This document shows, piece after piece, positions 36,449-47,110 of a DNA stretch of 64,000 nucleotides. The DNA comes from Shewanella intestini (GTDB lineage: Bacteria; Pseudomonadota; Gammaproteobacteria; Enterobacterales; Shewanellaceae). Under the pieces are notes generated by a model. That model searched no databases. It saw only the letters and a program-made list of their open reading frames with translations, and was not told the DNA's origin. Made by a program: the position numbers and the translations under genes. The DNA lies in NCBI RefSeq assembly GCF_018221465.1, contig NZ_JAAIKR010000007.1, positions 123,420 through 187,419 on the forward strand, written 5' to 3'. Each line of letters opens with the position of its first letter. Within the stretch, counting starts at the first letter, position 1.

Positions 36449-38308
36449 ATGGCGAAATTACGTTCAGCGACAAGTACCGAAGGGCGAAATATGGCTGGTG
36501 CCCGTGCTTTATGGCGAGCAACAGGCGTAAAAGATAATGATTTTGGTAAACCCATCATTGCTATTGCCAACTCGTTTACTCAATTTGTTCCCGGTCATGT
36601 GCATTTAAAAGACATGGGGTCGTTAGTGGCCAGTGCCATTGAAGAGGCGGGCGGTATTGCCAAAGAATTTAATACCATTGCAGTGGATGATGGAATTGCC
36701 ATGGGTCATGGCGGCATGCTTTACAGCTTGCCATCTCGAGAGCTTATCGCTGATAGCGTTGAATATATGGTTAATGCACACTGCGCCGATGCATTAGTGT
36801 GTATCTCTAATTGTGACAAAATTACGCCAGGCATGCTGATGGCAGCGCTTCGCTTAAATATCCCTGTGGTGTTTGTTTCTGGTGGCCCAATGGAAGCGGG
36901 TAAAACTAAGCTCTCTGATAAATTAATTAAGTTAGATTTAGTGGATGCCATGGTTGCTGCCGCAGACAGCAATGTTAGCGATGAAGATAGCGAAAAAATT
37001 GAACGCAGTGCATGTCCAACATGTGGTTCATGTTCAGGCATGTTCACCGCAAACTCAATGAACTGCTTAACTGAAGCGCTTGGCTTGTCATTACCCGGTA
37101 ATGGCTCAATGTTAGCCACACACGCTGATCGCCGAGAGCTATTTTTAGAAGCTGGCCGCAGAGTGATGCAATTGGCTAAGCGTTATTATCAACAAGATGA
37201 TGAAAGTGCATTGCCGCGTAATATTGCCAGCTTTAAGGCATTTGAAAATGCCATGGCGCTTGATATTGCCATGGGCGGTTCATCAAATACGGTTTTGCAT
37301 CTTATTGCTGCTGCGCAAGAAGGTGAGGTTAACTTTACCATGGACGACATTGATAGGATGTCACGTCAGGTACCACATTTATGTAAAGTTGCGCCCTCTA
37401 CGCCGCAATATCATATGGAAGATGTTCACCGTGCAGGTGGAGTCATGGGCATATTAGGCGAGTTAGATCGTGCTGGTCTGCTGCATAACGATGTACCACA
37501 CGTTGCAGCTGACAATGGCGGTGATTTAAAGTCCGTGCTTGCTAAATACGATATTAAACAAACCTCAGATGAAGCAATATTGCGTTTTTATTCTGCTGGC
37601 CCAGCGGGTATTCCAACACAAAAAGCCTTTAGCCAAGATTGCCGCTGGGACAGCGTAGATGATGACCGTGAACAAGGTTGTATTCGCAGCAAAGACCATG
37701 CCTTTAGCCAAGAAGGTGGTTTAGCGGTATTAGCCGGTAATGTGGCTGAAAATGGCTGTATCGTTAAAACTGCCGGTGTTGATGAAGAAAATCTTGTTTT
37801 TGTTGGTAAAGCGCGAGTTTATGAAAGCCAAGATGACGCCGTAGCCGGTATTTTAGACGGTGAAGTCATTGCTGGTGACGTGGTCGTTATTCGTTATGAA
37901 GGCCCTAAAGGTGGCCCAGGTATGCAAGAAATGTTGTACCCCACTTCTTACCTTAAATCTCGTGGCCTAGGCAAAGCATGTGCATTGATTACTGATGGCC
38001 GCTTCTCAGGTGGTACATCTGGATTATCAATTGGTCATGTCTCACCTGAAGCTGCTGCTGGTGGCACTATTGCTTTAATTGAGAACGGCGATGAAATCGC
38101 CATTGATATTCCAAGTCGTTCTATTGAACTTAACGTTGATAAGCAACAACTTGATGCTCGCCGTGATGCCATGAACGCCAAAGGAATATTAGGCTGGAAG
38201 CCACTTGAACGACAACGTTATGTATCACTGGCATTAAAAGCGTATGCGCTATTAGCGACCAGTGCAGATAAAGGTGCTGTACGTGATCGCAGTAAATTGG
38301 AGGGCTAA
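36449..38308 (+). CDS. ilvD: Dihydroxy-acid dehydratase
   Basis: The 619-residue enzyme has an Fe-S cluster bound by conserved cysteines: Cys122 in NCDKITPGM and the [18 protein letters not shown] block. [27 protein letters not shown] and [20 protein letters not shown] are family blocks. It dehydrates dihydroxyisovalerate and dihydroxymethylvalerate to the 2-keto acids. A ribosome site (AAGAAGGAA) precedes ATG 36449. It is separated from ilvM by 135 bp containing two hairpins, and from ilvA by 43 bp, so the four genes form one operon. Confidence 0.96.
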   Translation: MAKLRSATSTEGRNMAGARALWRATGVKDNDFGKPIIAIANSFTQFVPGHVHLKDMGSLVASAIEEAGGIAKEFNTIAVDDGIAMGHGGMLYSLPSRELIADSVEYMVNAHCADALVCISNCDKITPGMLMAALRLNIPVVFVSGGPMEAGKTKLSDKLIKLDLVDAMVAAADSNVSDEDSEKIERSACPTCGSCSGMFTANSMNCLTEALGLSLPGNGSMLATHADRRELFLEAGRRVMQLAKRYYQQDDESALPRNIASFKAFENAMALDIAMGGSSNTVLHLIAAAQEGEVNFTMDDIDRMSRQVPHLCKVAPSTPQYHMEDVHRAGGVMGILGELDRAGLLHNDVPHVAADNGGDLKSVLAKYDIKQTSDEAILRFYSAGPAGIPTQKAFSQDCRWDSVDDDREQGCIRSKDHAFSQEGGLAVLAGNVAENGCIVKTAGVDEENLVFVGKARVYESQDDAVAGILDGEVIAGDVVVIRYEGPKGGPGMQEMLYPTSYLKSRGLGKACALITDGRFSGGTSGLSIGHVSPEAAAGGTIALIENGDEIAIDIPSRSIELNVDKQQLDARRDAMNAKGILGWKPLERQRYVSLALKAYALLATSADKGAVRDRSKLEG

Positions 38309-38351
38309 GATATTAGCCCTTGTACCATCGACTCAATTGGATAATGTGCCC

Positions 38352-39875
38352 ATGTCTTTAGCGCAAACCTACTTACAAAAAATCTTATTATCGTCTGTTT
38401 ATGACGTGGCAAAAGTCACTCCACTAAGTGGATTGAAAAAGCTATCGGCTCGATTAAACTGCCCAGTGTATTTAAAGCGTGAAGATATGCAGCCGGTGCA
38501 TTCATTCAAACTACGTGGTGCTTATAACCGTATTTCTCAGCTTAGTACTGAAGAATTAGCAAAAGGTGTGGTTTGTGCGTCGGCGGGAAACCATGCCCAA
38601 GGTGTGGCGATGTCTGCTAATGCGAAAGGCATTGATGCTGTGATTGTGATGCCAGAAACGACCCCTGAAATTAAAGTGGATGCCGTTAGACGTCTGGGCG
38701 GAAATGTGGTGTTACATGGTCAAGCCTTTGACCAAGCGAATGCACATGCACAACATTTATCGGCCGAAGAAGGGCGCGTGTATATTGCCCCGTTTGACGA
38801 TGTAGCGGTCATTGCTGGCCAAGGTACCGTTGCCCAAGAAATGCTACAACAACAACGTGACATTGAAGTGGTATTTGTACCTGTTGGCGGCGGTGGGTTA
38901 ATTGCTGGGATTGCCGCTTATTATAAAGCGGTCATGCCACAGGTAAAAATTATTGGTGTTGAGCCAGAAGACGCTGCATGTTTAAAAGCTGCGCTCGATG
39001 CTGGCAAGCCTGTTGAGCTACCTCAAGTGGGGTTATTTGCAGATGGCGTTGCAGTAAAGCGCATTGGTAAAGCCCCTTTTGAAGTGGCTAAACGTTATGT
39101 TGATGATGTTGTAACGGTAAGCTCTGATGAAATTTGCGCTGCGGTGAAAGACATTTTTGAAGATACCCGCGCCATTGCAGAACCTGCTGGTGCGCTATCG
39201 TTAGCCGGATTAAAAAAATACCAACAGCAATACCAATTAAAAGGCCCTGTTGCAGCGGTATTAAGCGGTGCGAATGTTAATTTCCACAGCCTACGCTATG
39301 TGTCAGAACGTTGTGAGTTAGGCGAGCAAAAAGAAGCCGTATTGGCGGTTAAAATTCCTGAAAAACCCGGCAGTTTTTTACGTTTTTGCCAGTTGTTAAA
39401 TTCACGCGCGATGACGGAGTTTAATTACCGTTTTAGCAGTCGAGACAGTGCGATGGTATTTGCTGGTATTCGCTTAGCTTCTGGCCAAACTGAGCTTGAC
39501 AGTATTATTGAAGCGCTTGAAACAGAAGGCTTTACGGTGCAAGACTTAACTAACGATGAAATGGCTAAATTGCATGTGCGTTACATGGTTGGCGGTCAGC
39601 CTCCGGTGCCAATTCAAGAGCGGATCATTAGTTTTGAATTTCCAGAACATCCCGGTGCCTTGTTGAAGTTTTTAAGCACGTTGCAAAGTCAGTGGAATAT
39701 TAGTCTATTTCATTATCGTAACCACGGTGCTGCGTTTGGGCGTGTACTGGCCGGTTTTGAAGTGACTGATGCTGATGCGGTGCCATTTTCACGTTTCTTA
39801 ACTGAACTGGGCTTTGTCTACCACGATGAAACAACTAACCCGGCTTATCAGCTATTTTTGAATAACGGTAATTAA
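38352..39875 (+). CDS. ilvA: Biosynthetic threonine deaminase
   Basis: The product is 507 residues from ATG 38352; the frame extends back into ilvD, but the earlier GTG at 38262 is not credible. The PLP lysine lies in HSFKLRGAYN, the Gly-rich phosphate loop is VGGGGLIAG, and two ACT-like regulatory regions follow (from about residue 330 and 425), the site of isoleucine inhibition and valine activation. It makes 2-ketobutyrate, committing threonine to isoleucine. It closes the ilvGMDA operon. A short hairpin overlaps its stop codon. Confidence 0.95.
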   Translation: MSLAQTYLQKILLSSVYDVAKVTPLSGLKKLSARLNCPVYLKREDMQPVHSFKLRGAYNRISQLSTEELAKGVVCASAGNHAQGVAMSANAKGIDAVIVMPETTPEIKVDAVRRLGGNVVLHGQAFDQANAHAQHLSAEEGRVYIAPFDDVAVIAGQGTVAQEMLQQQRDIEVVFVPVGGGGLIAGIAAYYKAVMPQVKIIGVEPEDAACLKAALDAGKPVELPQVGLFADGVAVKRIGKAPFEVAKRYVDDVVTVSSDEICAAVKDIFEDTRAIAEPAGALSLAGLKKYQQQYQLKGPVAAVLSGANVNFHSLRYVSERCELGEQKEAVLAVKIPEKPGSFLRFCQLLNSRAMTEFNYRFSSRDSAMVFAGIRLASGQTELDSIIEALETEGFTVQDLTNDEMAKLHVRYMVGGQPPVPIQERIISFEFPEHPGALLKFLSTLQSQWNISLFHYRNHGAAFGRVLAGFEVTDADAVPFSRFLTELGFVYHDETTNPAYQLFLNNGN

Positions 39876-39895
39876 ACACCTTAAAGGTGTTTTAG
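39874..39895 (+). terminator. Weak terminator-like hairpin at the ilvA stop
   Basis: AAACACCT (39874-39881) pairs with AGGTGTTT (39885-39892), loop TAA, followed by only four T in all. It overlaps the ilvA stop codon. Termination may be partial. Confidence 0.5.
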
Positions 39896-40112
39896 CGTCT
39901 TCATCTATCTACAGTAAAAATTAAACCTGCGGATTAAATAATACCCACTCGACGCTTTTTCTTTGCTTCGAGTGTGGTAAAGTTTTTGGCAGCTATTGCT
40001 GAGTCAGCCCAAGTAGAAATATATCTACGGCAAAAAATTAAATGTAGGGTAAATGATCCAATGTATGTCATTGGGTTGCACTGTTGTTTTGTCATTTCCA
40101 TAGGAGATAGAA

Positions 40113-41255
40113 ATGTTACCCGTACCGACCATAAATTCGTTTGTTCCCCCACATCGCACCCTCATGGGCCCAGGCCCTTCTGATGTTTACCCACAAGTGT
40201 TGAGTGCACAATCTCGTCCGACTATTGGTCATCTAGACCCGTTATTTGTTGGCATGATGGACGAATTAAAAGCGTTAATTCAATATGCATTTCAAACTGA
40301 AAACGAAATGACCTTAGCCGTGTCTGCACCGGGAAGTGCGGGGATGGAAACTTGCTTTGTGAACTTAGTTGAACCAGGCGAAAAAGTCATCGTTTGTCGT
40401 AATGGCGTGTTTGGCGAGCGTATGCGCCAAAACGTTGAACGAATTGGCGCAACAGCCGTAGTGGTTGATAATGAATGGGGTGAACCGGTATCACCGCAAC
40501 TTGTTGAAGATGCATTAACTGCGCACCCTGATGCAAAGTTCTTAGCCTTTGTGCATGCCGAAACCTCAACGGGTGCTCTGTCAGATGCTAAAACCTTGTG
40601 CCAATTAGCCCAAAAGCATGACTGCTTAAGCATTGTCGATGCTGTCACTTCATTAGGAGGGGTTGAGCTTAGGGTTGATGACTGGGGCATTGATGCCATC
40701 TATTCAGGTAGTCAGAAGTGTTTATCTTGTGTGCCGGGTTTATCGCCAGTGTCGTTTTCAGCTAAAGCAGTTGAAAAGCTTACCCAACGCAAAACACCAG
40801 TACAGAGCTGGTTTTTAGATCAAAGTTTAGTGATGGGCTATTGGGGCTCGGCTAATTCAGGCGCTAAGCGCAGTTATCATCACACGGCACCTGTTAATGC
40901 ATTATATGCACTGCATGAGTCATTACGTGTACTGGCTGAGGAAGGCTTAGAAAATGCCTGGCAACGTCATCAAAATATGCATCAGACATTAAAGGCTGGG
41001 CTAACTAAGTTAGGGTTAACCTTTGTCGTGCAAGAGTGCTCACGCTTACCGCAACTTAACGCGGTTTACATTCCACAAGGTGTGGACGATGCTCAAGTGA
41101 GGCAGCAATTGTTGAGTGAATATAATCTTGAAATTGGTGCAGGACTTGGCGCATTAGCAGGCAAAGCGTGGCGTATCGGTTTGATGGGTTATGGTGCAAG
41201 AAAAGAAAATGTGGCCTTGTGTTTACGCGCACTAGAAGAAGTGCTGACCCAGTAA
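40113..41255 (+). CDS. Class V PLP aminotransferase (alanine/serine-glyoxylate type)
   Basis: The 380-residue fold-type I enzyme starts at ATG 40113 behind TAGGAG. Marks of the AGXT/PucG/serine-glyoxylate group are LMGPGPSDVYPQVL near the N-terminus, APGSAGMETCF, VHAETSTGAL, SIVDAVTSLGG with the PLP Asp, and the Schiff-base lysine in SGSQKCLSCVPGLSP. It probably moves an amino group between alanine, serine or a related donor and glyoxylate; purine-degrading ureidoglycine transaminase is another possibility. It follows ilvA across a 237-bp gap and is likely transcribed independently. The gap holds no other gene I can see. Confidence 0.85.
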   Translation: MLPVPTINSFVPPHRTLMGPGPSDVYPQVLSAQSRPTIGHLDPLFVGMMDELKALIQYAFQTENEMTLAVSAPGSAGMETCFVNLVEPGEKVIVCRNGVFGERMRQNVERIGATAVVVDNEWGEPVSPQLVEDALTAHPDAKFLAFVHAETSTGALSDAKTLCQLAQKHDCLSIVDAVTSLGGVELRVDDWGIDAIYSGSQKCLSCVPGLSPVSFSAKAVEKLTQRKTPVQSWFLDQSLVMGYWGSANSGAKRSYHHTAPVNALYALHESLRVLAEEGLENAWQRHQNMHQTLKAGLTKLGLTFVVQECSRLPQLNAVYIPQGVDDAQVRQQLLSEYNLEIGAGLGALAGKAWRIGLMGYGARKENVALCLRALEEVLTQ

Positions 41256-41287
41256 ATAGATAATTTAGTGTGTTTAATTATCTCAAT

Positions 41288-41313
41288 AAAAATGGCGCAG
41301 ACGCGCCATTTTT
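41288..41313. terminator. Bidirectional rho-independent terminator
   Basis: A perfect 11-bp stem (AAAAATGGCGC with GCGCCATTTTT) has loop AGAC, between the convergent aminotransferase and ubiK genes. Confidence 0.9.
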
Positions 41314-41331
41314 ATTGATTGCGGTAAGTGC

Positions 41332-41580
41332 TTATTTAGTCAGCTTAGCTGCTAGCTCGTCAACTTGGGCTTGAAGTGCTTCTAGTTTTTCACGGGTTCT
41401 AAGTAAAACATGTTGTTGAACTTCAAATTCTTCGCGCGAGACCACATCTAACTTCATTAATTGGTTTTGAATGATTTGTTTGCTTTTTTCTTCAAATTCA
41501 CCCGCCATTTGTTTAACGCCGTTAGGCAGGTTATCACTGATTTGTTTGGCGACTTCTTCAATTTTCTTTGGGTTTATCAT
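41332..41580 (-). CDS. ubiK: Ubiquinone biosynthesis accessory factor UbiK
   Basis: The 82-residue protein matches the UbiK (YqiC/BMFP) family: an amphipathic N-terminus (MINPKKIEEVAKQISDNLP), then a C-terminal coiled coil (LLRTREKLEALQAQVDELAAKL) that trimerises. It helps the aerobic Ubi complex with UbiJ, probably by handling lipid intermediates at the membrane. It is monocistronic here, divergent from rep. Confidence 0.9.
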   Translation of the reverse strand: MINPKKIEEVAKQISDNLPNGVKQMAGEFEEKSKQIIQNQLMKLDVVSREEFEVQQHVLLRTREKLEALQAQVDELAAKLTK

Positions 41581-41734
41581 TTTTGTTGTCCTAAAAAGTG
41601 CGTAGTTTTATTGTAACTTAGCCTGCAAGAATTCCAAACGATTGCGCAAAAAATTCCGCAATAAGCGTTCACCGTTGTGAGCTGCTTCTGCTATGATCCG
41701 CCATCTGCAGCACACTTAAATTTGGAAGCACTGA

Positions 41735-43747
41735 ATGAAACTCAACCCCGGGCAAAATGATGCCGTCCACTATGTATCTGGTCCTTGCCTTGTGCTTGCT
41801 GGGGCTGGCAGTGGTAAAACACGGGTAATTATCAATAAAATTGCTTATTTAGTTGAGAAGTGCGGTTACAAGGCGCGCAATATTGCCGCGGTCACGTTTA
41901 CCAATAAAGCGGCGCGTGAAATGAAAGAGCGGGTATCGCAATCGATGGGACGCAAAGATGCACGCGGACTATGGATATCTACCTTTCATACTTTAGGGCT
42001 TGAGATTGTAAAGCGAGAATATAAAGCCTTAGGCTTAAAGCCGGGTTTTTCATTATTTGATGACCAAGATACCTTCGCGTTATTAAAAGAGCTGACCCAA
42101 GACGAACTTGATGAAGATAAAGATCTGCTGAAAGCGTTGGCCTCAGCGATTTCAAATTGGAAAGGTGGTTTAGTTATTCCACAACAAGCCATGAAAGTGG
42201 CCAAAGATGAACAAAGCATGTTATTTGCCAAGCTATACCAACGTTATGCTCAGCAAATGAAAGCTTATAACGCCCTTGATTTTGACGACCTGATTTTAAT
42301 TCCTACTTTATTGCTGCGTTCAAATGAAGAAGTAAGAACCCGCTGGCAAACTCGTATTCAATATTTATTAGTGGATGAGTATCAAGACACCAATACTAGC
42401 CAATATGAATTAGTTAAGCTGCTGGTGGGTGAGCGCGCTCGTTTTACGGTGGTGGGGGATGATGACCAATCTATTTACTCTTGGCGCGGGGCAAAACCAC
42501 AAAATTTAGTGTTGTTAGGTAAAGATTTTCCCAAGTTAAAATTGATTAAACTGGAACAAAACTACCGTTCTAGCCAACGTATTTTACGGGCGGCCAATAT
42601 CTTAATTGCCAATAATCCCCATGTGTATGACAAGTCACTATTTAGTGAACTGGCCTATGGTGATCCGCTCAAGGTGTTATTTGCTGCTAATGAAGAGCAA
42701 GAAGCTGAACGTGTAGTGGCTGAAATTATTAAGCATAAGTTTTTAGATAAAACCAAGTTTGGCGATTATGCAATTTTGTATCGAGGTAATCATCAGTCGC
42801 GCCTGTTAGAGCGTACGCTTATGACTAACCGAATTCCGTATAAATTAAGTGGTGGCACCTCATTTTTTGCTCGAGCTGAAATTAAAGACATTATGGCTTA
42901 CCTTAAATTAGTGGTGAATCCTGATGACGATAATGCTTTATTGCGGGTGATTAATTTACCAAAACGTGGCATAGGCCCTGCCACTTTAGAGCGTGTGGGT
43001 ACTTTTGCTAATGAAAAACAAATGTCGATATTTGCGGCTATTTTTGAAGCGGACTTAAACCATTATGTTGCCCCCGCGGCAATGAAGTCATTAGAAGCAT
43101 TTGGGCGGTTTATTGTTGAAACTGGCGATATGGCATCACGCGGTGATCCTGTTGAAGCGATTAAGGGGCTTATTCGTAAAATTAATTACGAAGATTACCT
43201 TTATGAAACCAGTACCAGTGCTAAAGCTGCTGAAATGCGGATGAAAAATATCTCTGAACTTTACCGTTGGGTGACAGAGATGCTTCAAGGTGATGAGCTT
43301 GATGAGCCGATGACCTTGCCTGAGGTGGTTACCCGCTTAACGTTACGTGACATGATGGAACGTAATAATGAAGAAGAGGGCGGCGACCAAGTGCAGTTGA
43401 TGACGTTGCATGCTTCTAAAGGTCTAGAGTTCCCTTATGTATTTATGGTCGGGGTAGAAGAGCGCATTTTACCGCACCAAAGTAGTATTGATGAAGATAA
43501 CGTAGAAGAAGAACGGCGTTTAGCATATGTAGGGATTACCCGCGCGCAAAAAGTCTTGTGGTTTATGTTGTGCCGTGAACGTCGTCAATTTGGTGAAACC
43601 ATGCGTTGTGAACCGAGCCGTTTTTTAATGGAATTACCTCAAGATGATTTAATTTGGGAAACTAGAAAAGTCGTGCAAAGTGAACAACAACGGGTGCAAA
43701 AAGGCAAAGCCAATATCGCTAATTTACGTGACATGCTAAAAAAATAA
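41735..43747 (+). CDS. rep: ATP-dependent DNA helicase Rep
   Basis: The 670-residue superfamily 1A helicase has Walker [11 protein letters not shown] at the N-terminus, [14 protein letters not shown], the Walker B region LVDEYQDTN, motif [18 protein letters not shown], motif [14 protein letters not shown], motif [15 protein letters not shown] and motif [14 protein letters not shown]. Length and sequence ([22 protein letters not shown]) fit Rep rather than UvrD or PcrA. It travels with the replisome and clears proteins ahead of the fork. A terminator lies 14 bp after the stop. Confidence 0.95.
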   Translation: MKLNPGQNDAVHYVSGPCLVLAGAGSGKTRVIINKIAYLVEKCGYKARNIAAVTFTNKAAREMKERVSQSMGRKDARGLWISTFHTLGLEIVKREYKALGLKPGFSLFDDQDTFALLKELTQDELDEDKDLLKALASAISNWKGGLVIPQQAMKVAKDEQSMLFAKLYQRYAQQMKAYNALDFDDLILIPTLLLRSNEEVRTRWQTRIQYLLVDEYQDTNTSQYELVKLLVGERARFTVVGDDDQSIYSWRGAKPQNLVLLGKDFPKLKLIKLEQNYRSSQRILRAANILIANNPHVYDKSLFSELAYGDPLKVLFAANEEQEAERVVAEIIKHKFLDKTKFGDYAILYRGNHQSRLLERTLMTNRIPYKLSGGTSFFARAEIKDIMAYLKLVVNPDDDNALLRVINLPKRGIGPATLERVGTFANEKQMSIFAAIFEADLNHYVAPAAMKSLEAFGRFIVETGDMASRGDPVEAIKGLIRKINYEDYLYETSTSAKAAEMRMKNISELYRWVTEMLQGDELDEPMTLPEVVTRLTLRDMMERNNEEEGGDQVQLMTLHASKGLEFPYVFMVGVEERILPHQSSIDEDNVEEERRLAYVGITRAQKVLWFMLCRERRQFGETMRCEPSRFLMELPQDDLIWETRKVVQSEQQRVQKGKANIANLRDMLKK

Positions 43748-43760
43748 TCAGTTATTTAAC

Positions 43761-43794
43761 GCAGGTTAATAACGAAAATTATTAGCCTGCTTTT
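43761..43794 (+). terminator. Terminator downstream of rep
   Basis: GCAGGTTAATAA (43761-43772) pairs with TTATTAGCCTGC (43779-43790, one G-T pair), loop CGAAAA, followed by TTTT. Confidence 0.75.
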
Positions 43795-43865
43795 GCCCGC
43801 CTCACGTTAATCAAATCTAATCAACCGAGTCTAAGACTCGTTAGACAAAGTTACATTAAGCTATT

Positions 43866-46475
43866 TCAATCAAGTTTATTCAAGCTGTTAAAATGACAAC
43901 AATGTCCCTGACCAAACTGATAGCCAATTGCAACAAGCTGTTGTTGTATTACCGGTGAGTTGACTCCACAAGCATATACATCATATTCCAGAGCTTGAGC
44001 TGTAAGCAGGTAGGTAAGCGCTAACTTTTGCTGTTGTGATTGTTGAATATTTTGGCTAACACTAGAGGCTAATTTTAACGATGATATCGGTAAGTAGCTA
44101 AGATGTGTTAATGAACTATAGCCGCAACCATACTCGCAAATACCAATTTCTACGCCTAAATCGGTAATCACTTTAAATGCATTTATGTGGCTTTGTAAGT
44201 CTTTGGTTAGTGATGCTTCATCAAAAAAGACGACCAGACAACTGAGATCTAGCTGGCTAGTTCGTATTGTGTTTTTTAGACCCCGAAAGCTAAATTTACT
44301 TTTTAAATGTTGGCTAGATATACGCATATGTAATTGGGTTTCAGCGCCATATTGGCGTTGCAACTGGGGGTAATGGGTGTTTAGATAATTAAATATTACG
44401 CCATCTAAGTGCATAGCAAGTTGATACTTTTTTGCTAAATCGATGATTTTATTATGAGTGTAATGTTTGCCGTTTTGACTTTGCCACTCAAGGTATGGCT
44501 CGATAGCAATGACGTGTTTTGACTCAAGGTCGATGATCGGTTGAAAGTGTATGCTGAAGTGTTGGTTATCGATTGCCGATGTAAACTCTTGCTCAAACTC
44601 CTTATTGCATTGGGCCATCGCCCCAAGTTCTTCATTGAAAACGACATAACACCCCTTGCCCTTACTTTTGGCTTGGTACATGGCTTTGTCGGCATGTTTT
44701 AATAAGGTTTCAGTGGTGTGTTGACTATTTTGATGACTAAAAGCAATGCCGATACTGGCCCCGGCAGTAAATTGATTATTGGCAATCCAATAAGGCATTG
44801 CTATCGATTGAATGATGCGCTCACTTATTTCTTGTGCGTCAGACTCTCTAGCAATAGAGTCTAAAATAATGACAAACTCGTCACCGCCCATTCTGGCAAG
44901 GGTATCATTGTCACGAATACAAGCATTGAGGCGTTTAGCGGTTTCAATAAGTAACTGATCGCCAGCCATGTGTCCTAAGGTATCATTGATCACTTTGAAT
45001 CGGTCGAGGTCAATAAACAATAGTGCAAAGCTGTCTTGTCCATGGCGACGAGTATGTTTAAGTGCTTGATTTAGTCTATCGATCAATACGTTGCGGTTGG
45101 GTAACCCCGTTAAGGAATCATGCTGGGCATCGTAAGTTAATTGCGCTTCAATATTTTTACGGTGTGCTATCTCTGTTTGAAGATGTTGATTGGTTGCGGC
45201 TAATGCTTGAGTACGTTCAAACACTTTCTCTTCGAGTAATTCATGGTTAATTTTGAACGTGTCAGCAGCTTGTTTGCGCTCAATTGCAGTGGCAATATGT
45301 TGCGATACAAAAATTAGCAGCTCTAAGTCTTGCTGGCGATAATTGTATTGATTTTCGTAGGAGTAAACTGCAAGTAAGCCTTTTACCTCGCCAGCAATAA
45401 ATAACGGTATTCCCATCCACTGTTTTATTTTGGACGTTTTGTTTAACTCCGGAGTCGAGTGGTAAATTAATCGCTCATCAATTAACGCTTGAATCTCTTT
45501 TACCCCAAGTAACGTAGGCTTTTTTGTTGATAAGACGTATTCCGTTAGCCCATCTTTTAGCGGCCTTGAAGTTGGGGGCACGGCATAATGCATGGACTCA
45601 TAAAACGGAAAGAGTAATTTGCTTGACTCTATTAAGGCAATAAAACAGTTCTGTGCGGGGATCAGTTTGGAAATGATTTTATGTAAAGAGGCATAAAACT
45701 GTGCTTTGTGTTCGCTCATTGATGATAAATCGGCGATCTCAAATAAGGCTTTTTGTAATTGCTCTGCTTTTACGCGTTCGAGAACTTCTGCTTTTAGCTT
45801 GTCATAGGCATTGCTAAGTTCTTTGGTTCGTTGCTCGATGGCTTGTTCAAGTTGCTCTTGGTGTAACAAGCGGTCCATCACTCCGGAAATATGATGTGAA
45901 ATAAAAACCATCAACTCCAGTTCAAGTTCGCCATAGGTGTGTTGTTCTTTATAGGTTTGCACCACTAAAACACCGCTGACTCGGTCTTGGTTTTTAATCG
46001 GCACACCTAACCATTGATGACAGGTTGACCCCAGATCGCGAATTTCGCCTGTGTTAATCAAAGTTTCAAATTCGGTATTATTACACAATAAGGGTTTACC
46101 TTGGCGAAAGACATAACCGGTAATACCGCTCTCTAATAAGTCTGAAATAGTTTCTTGCGGATAGAGATCAGAAGGGTGCGAGTCTTTCTCGTCGGCAAAA
46201 AAAGGTAAGCAGATAAGTCCTGTCGCTATGTCTTTTGTCGCGATGAAAAAGTTATCGGCAGGGATAAGCGCTTTTAGGTAAATGTGGACTGAGCGATAAA
46301 AATTGTCAATGGAAGTGGCTTCAGTTGCAATATTAGAAATGGCTAATAATGTATCTTGAATGACTTTGGAACGCTGATATTGAGCATTTAAGTTTGTTAG
46401 GTAAGAAATTTTTTTCTTTAATGCTGAGTTTGATGACATTTCAAGCTCAGGTGGGAGGGTGATGTCCGTATTCAT
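43866..46475 (-). CDS. GAF-GAF-GGDEF protein with degenerate EAL domain
   Basis: The 869-residue protein is soluble: no signal peptide or membrane helix. Two GAF-type sensor domains (about residues 40-195 and 245-395), each ended by a coiled coil, lead to a GGDEF domain with intact GGDEF at 530-534 and the RxxD inhibitory site (RDND) five residues before it. That implies an active, feedback-inhibited diguanylate cyclase. The EAL part is broken at key places: EAL reads E659-P-Y, DDFGTGYSSL reads CEYGCGYSSL, and AEGVE reads ACGVN. It may still bind c-di-GMP or a partner, but should not hydrolyse it. It lies beside the tRNA cluster, one block away from the Lap-type locus. Confidence 0.9.
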   Translation of the reverse strand: MNTDITLPPELEMSSNSALKKKISYLTNLNAQYQRSKVIQDTLLAISNIATEATSIDNFYRSVHIYLKALIPADNFFIATKDIATGLICLPFFADEKDSHPSDLYPQETISDLLESGITGYVFRQGKPLLCNNTEFETLINTGEIRDLGSTCHQWLGVPIKNQDRVSGVLVVQTYKEQHTYGELELELMVFISHHISGVMDRLLHQEQLEQAIEQRTKELSNAYDKLKAEVLERVKAEQLQKALFEIADLSSMSEHKAQFYASLHKIISKLIPAQNCFIALIESSKLLFPFYESMHYAVPPTSRPLKDGLTEYVLSTKKPTLLGVKEIQALIDERLIYHSTPELNKTSKIKQWMGIPLFIAGEVKGLLAVYSYENQYNYRQQDLELLIFVSQHIATAIERKQAADTFKINHELLEEKVFERTQALAATNQHLQTEIAHRKNIEAQLTYDAQHDSLTGLPNRNVLIDRLNQALKHTRRHGQDSFALLFIDLDRFKVINDTLGHMAGDQLLIETAKRLNACIRDNDTLARMGGDEFVIILDSIARESDAQEISERIIQSIAMPYWIANNQFTAGASIGIAFSHQNSQHTTETLLKHADKAMYQAKSKGKGCYVVFNEELGAMAQCNKEFEQEFTSAIDNQHFSIHFQPIIDLESKHVIAIEPYLEWQSQNGKHYTHNKIIDLAKKYQLAMHLDGVIFNYLNTHYPQLQRQYGAETQLHMRISSQHLKSKFSFRGLKNTIRTSQLDLSCLVVFFDEASLTKDLQSHINAFKVITDLGVEIGICEYGCGYSSLTHLSYLPISSLKLASSVSQNIQQSQQQKLALTYLLTAQALEYDVYACGVNSPVIQQQLVAIGYQFGQGHCCHFNSLNKLD

Positions 46476-46645
46476 TCCCTTGTTGATACTATCCCTTTAA
46501 TTATATGAATTTTTTTTCGTAATCCAACCTACTTTTTACCATAACTTATGCAATCAACCAAGAGTTAATGGTCAATCCTGTGAGGTAAAAAAAACACCAC
46601 ATTAGTCAAAAGATAAGCAGTCAGTTAAAAAAAGTAAAACAAGGC

Positions 46646-46674
46646 TAGACTCCGAGGCGATTTATCCCTACTAT
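46646..46674 (+). promoter_or_regulatory. Probable promoter of the tRNA cluster
   Basis: TAGACT (46646-46651), a 17-bp spacer and TACTAT (46669-46674) are followed by a GC-rich discriminator (GCGTCGC), as in stringently controlled stable RNA promoters. It lies 22 bp before tRNA-Arg. Confidence 0.55.
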
Positions 46675-46695
46675 ATGCGTCGCTAACCAAGGCGA

Positions 46696-46772
46696 GCGCC
46701 CATAGCTCAGCTGGATAGAGCGTACCCCTCCGGAGGGTAAGGCCGAAGGTTCGAATCCTTCTGGGCGCACCA
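46696..46772 (+). tRNA. tRNA-Arg (anticodon CCG)
   Basis: This is a 77-nt cloverleaf. Acceptor GCGCCCA pairs with TGGGCGC, the anticodon loop CTCCGGA has CCG at 46730-46732, the T arm contains GGTTCGAATCC, and CCA is encoded. It reads CGG codons and is the first gene of the cluster. Confidence 0.95.
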
Positions 46773-46811
46773 TTCCGGTAATATGCTTAGGTTAGTAGAT
46801 TGAAATCAATG

Positions 46812-46887
46812 GTGGCTGTAGCTCAGTTGGTAGAGTCCCGGATTGTGATTCCGGTTGTCGCGGGTTCAAACCCCGTCAGCCACCCCA
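46812..46887 (+). tRNA. tRNA-His (anticodon GTG)
   Basis: Acceptor GTGGCTG pairs with CAGCCAC, and the anticodon loop TTGTGAT has GTG at 46845-46847. The base before the 5' end (46811) is the G expected at position -1 of tRNA-His, opposite discriminator C. CCA is encoded. Confidence 0.95.
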
Positions 46888-46978
46888 TTCAATTGCTTAT
46901 ATGACTAACGTAGCCTTGTAGCGTGTCATAGCTCTTATTAAGAGTTGAGTTATTATAAACTCATTATACTAGGATAAT

Positions 46979-47055
46979 CGGTGATTAGCGCAGCCCGGTA
47001 GCGCATCTGCTTTGGGAGCAGAGGGTCAGAGGTTCGAATCCTCTATCACCGACCA
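46979..47055 (+). tRNA. tRNA-Pro (anticodon TGG), copy 1
   Basis: Acceptor CGGTGAT pairs with ATCACCG, the anticodon loop TTTGGGA has TGG at 47013-47015, the T arm contains GGTTCGAATCC, and CCA is encoded. Confidence 0.95.
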
Positions 47056-47110
47056 CATTTTAGTTTTGGTTATTAGCAAAGTTGGTTAATGACGAAAACA
47101 GCACCAAATA

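Noticed and set aside
38262-38351. Longer ilvA reading frame overlapping ilvD
   Set aside because: The extra residues do not match threonine deaminase N-termini; ATG 38352 gives the expected length.
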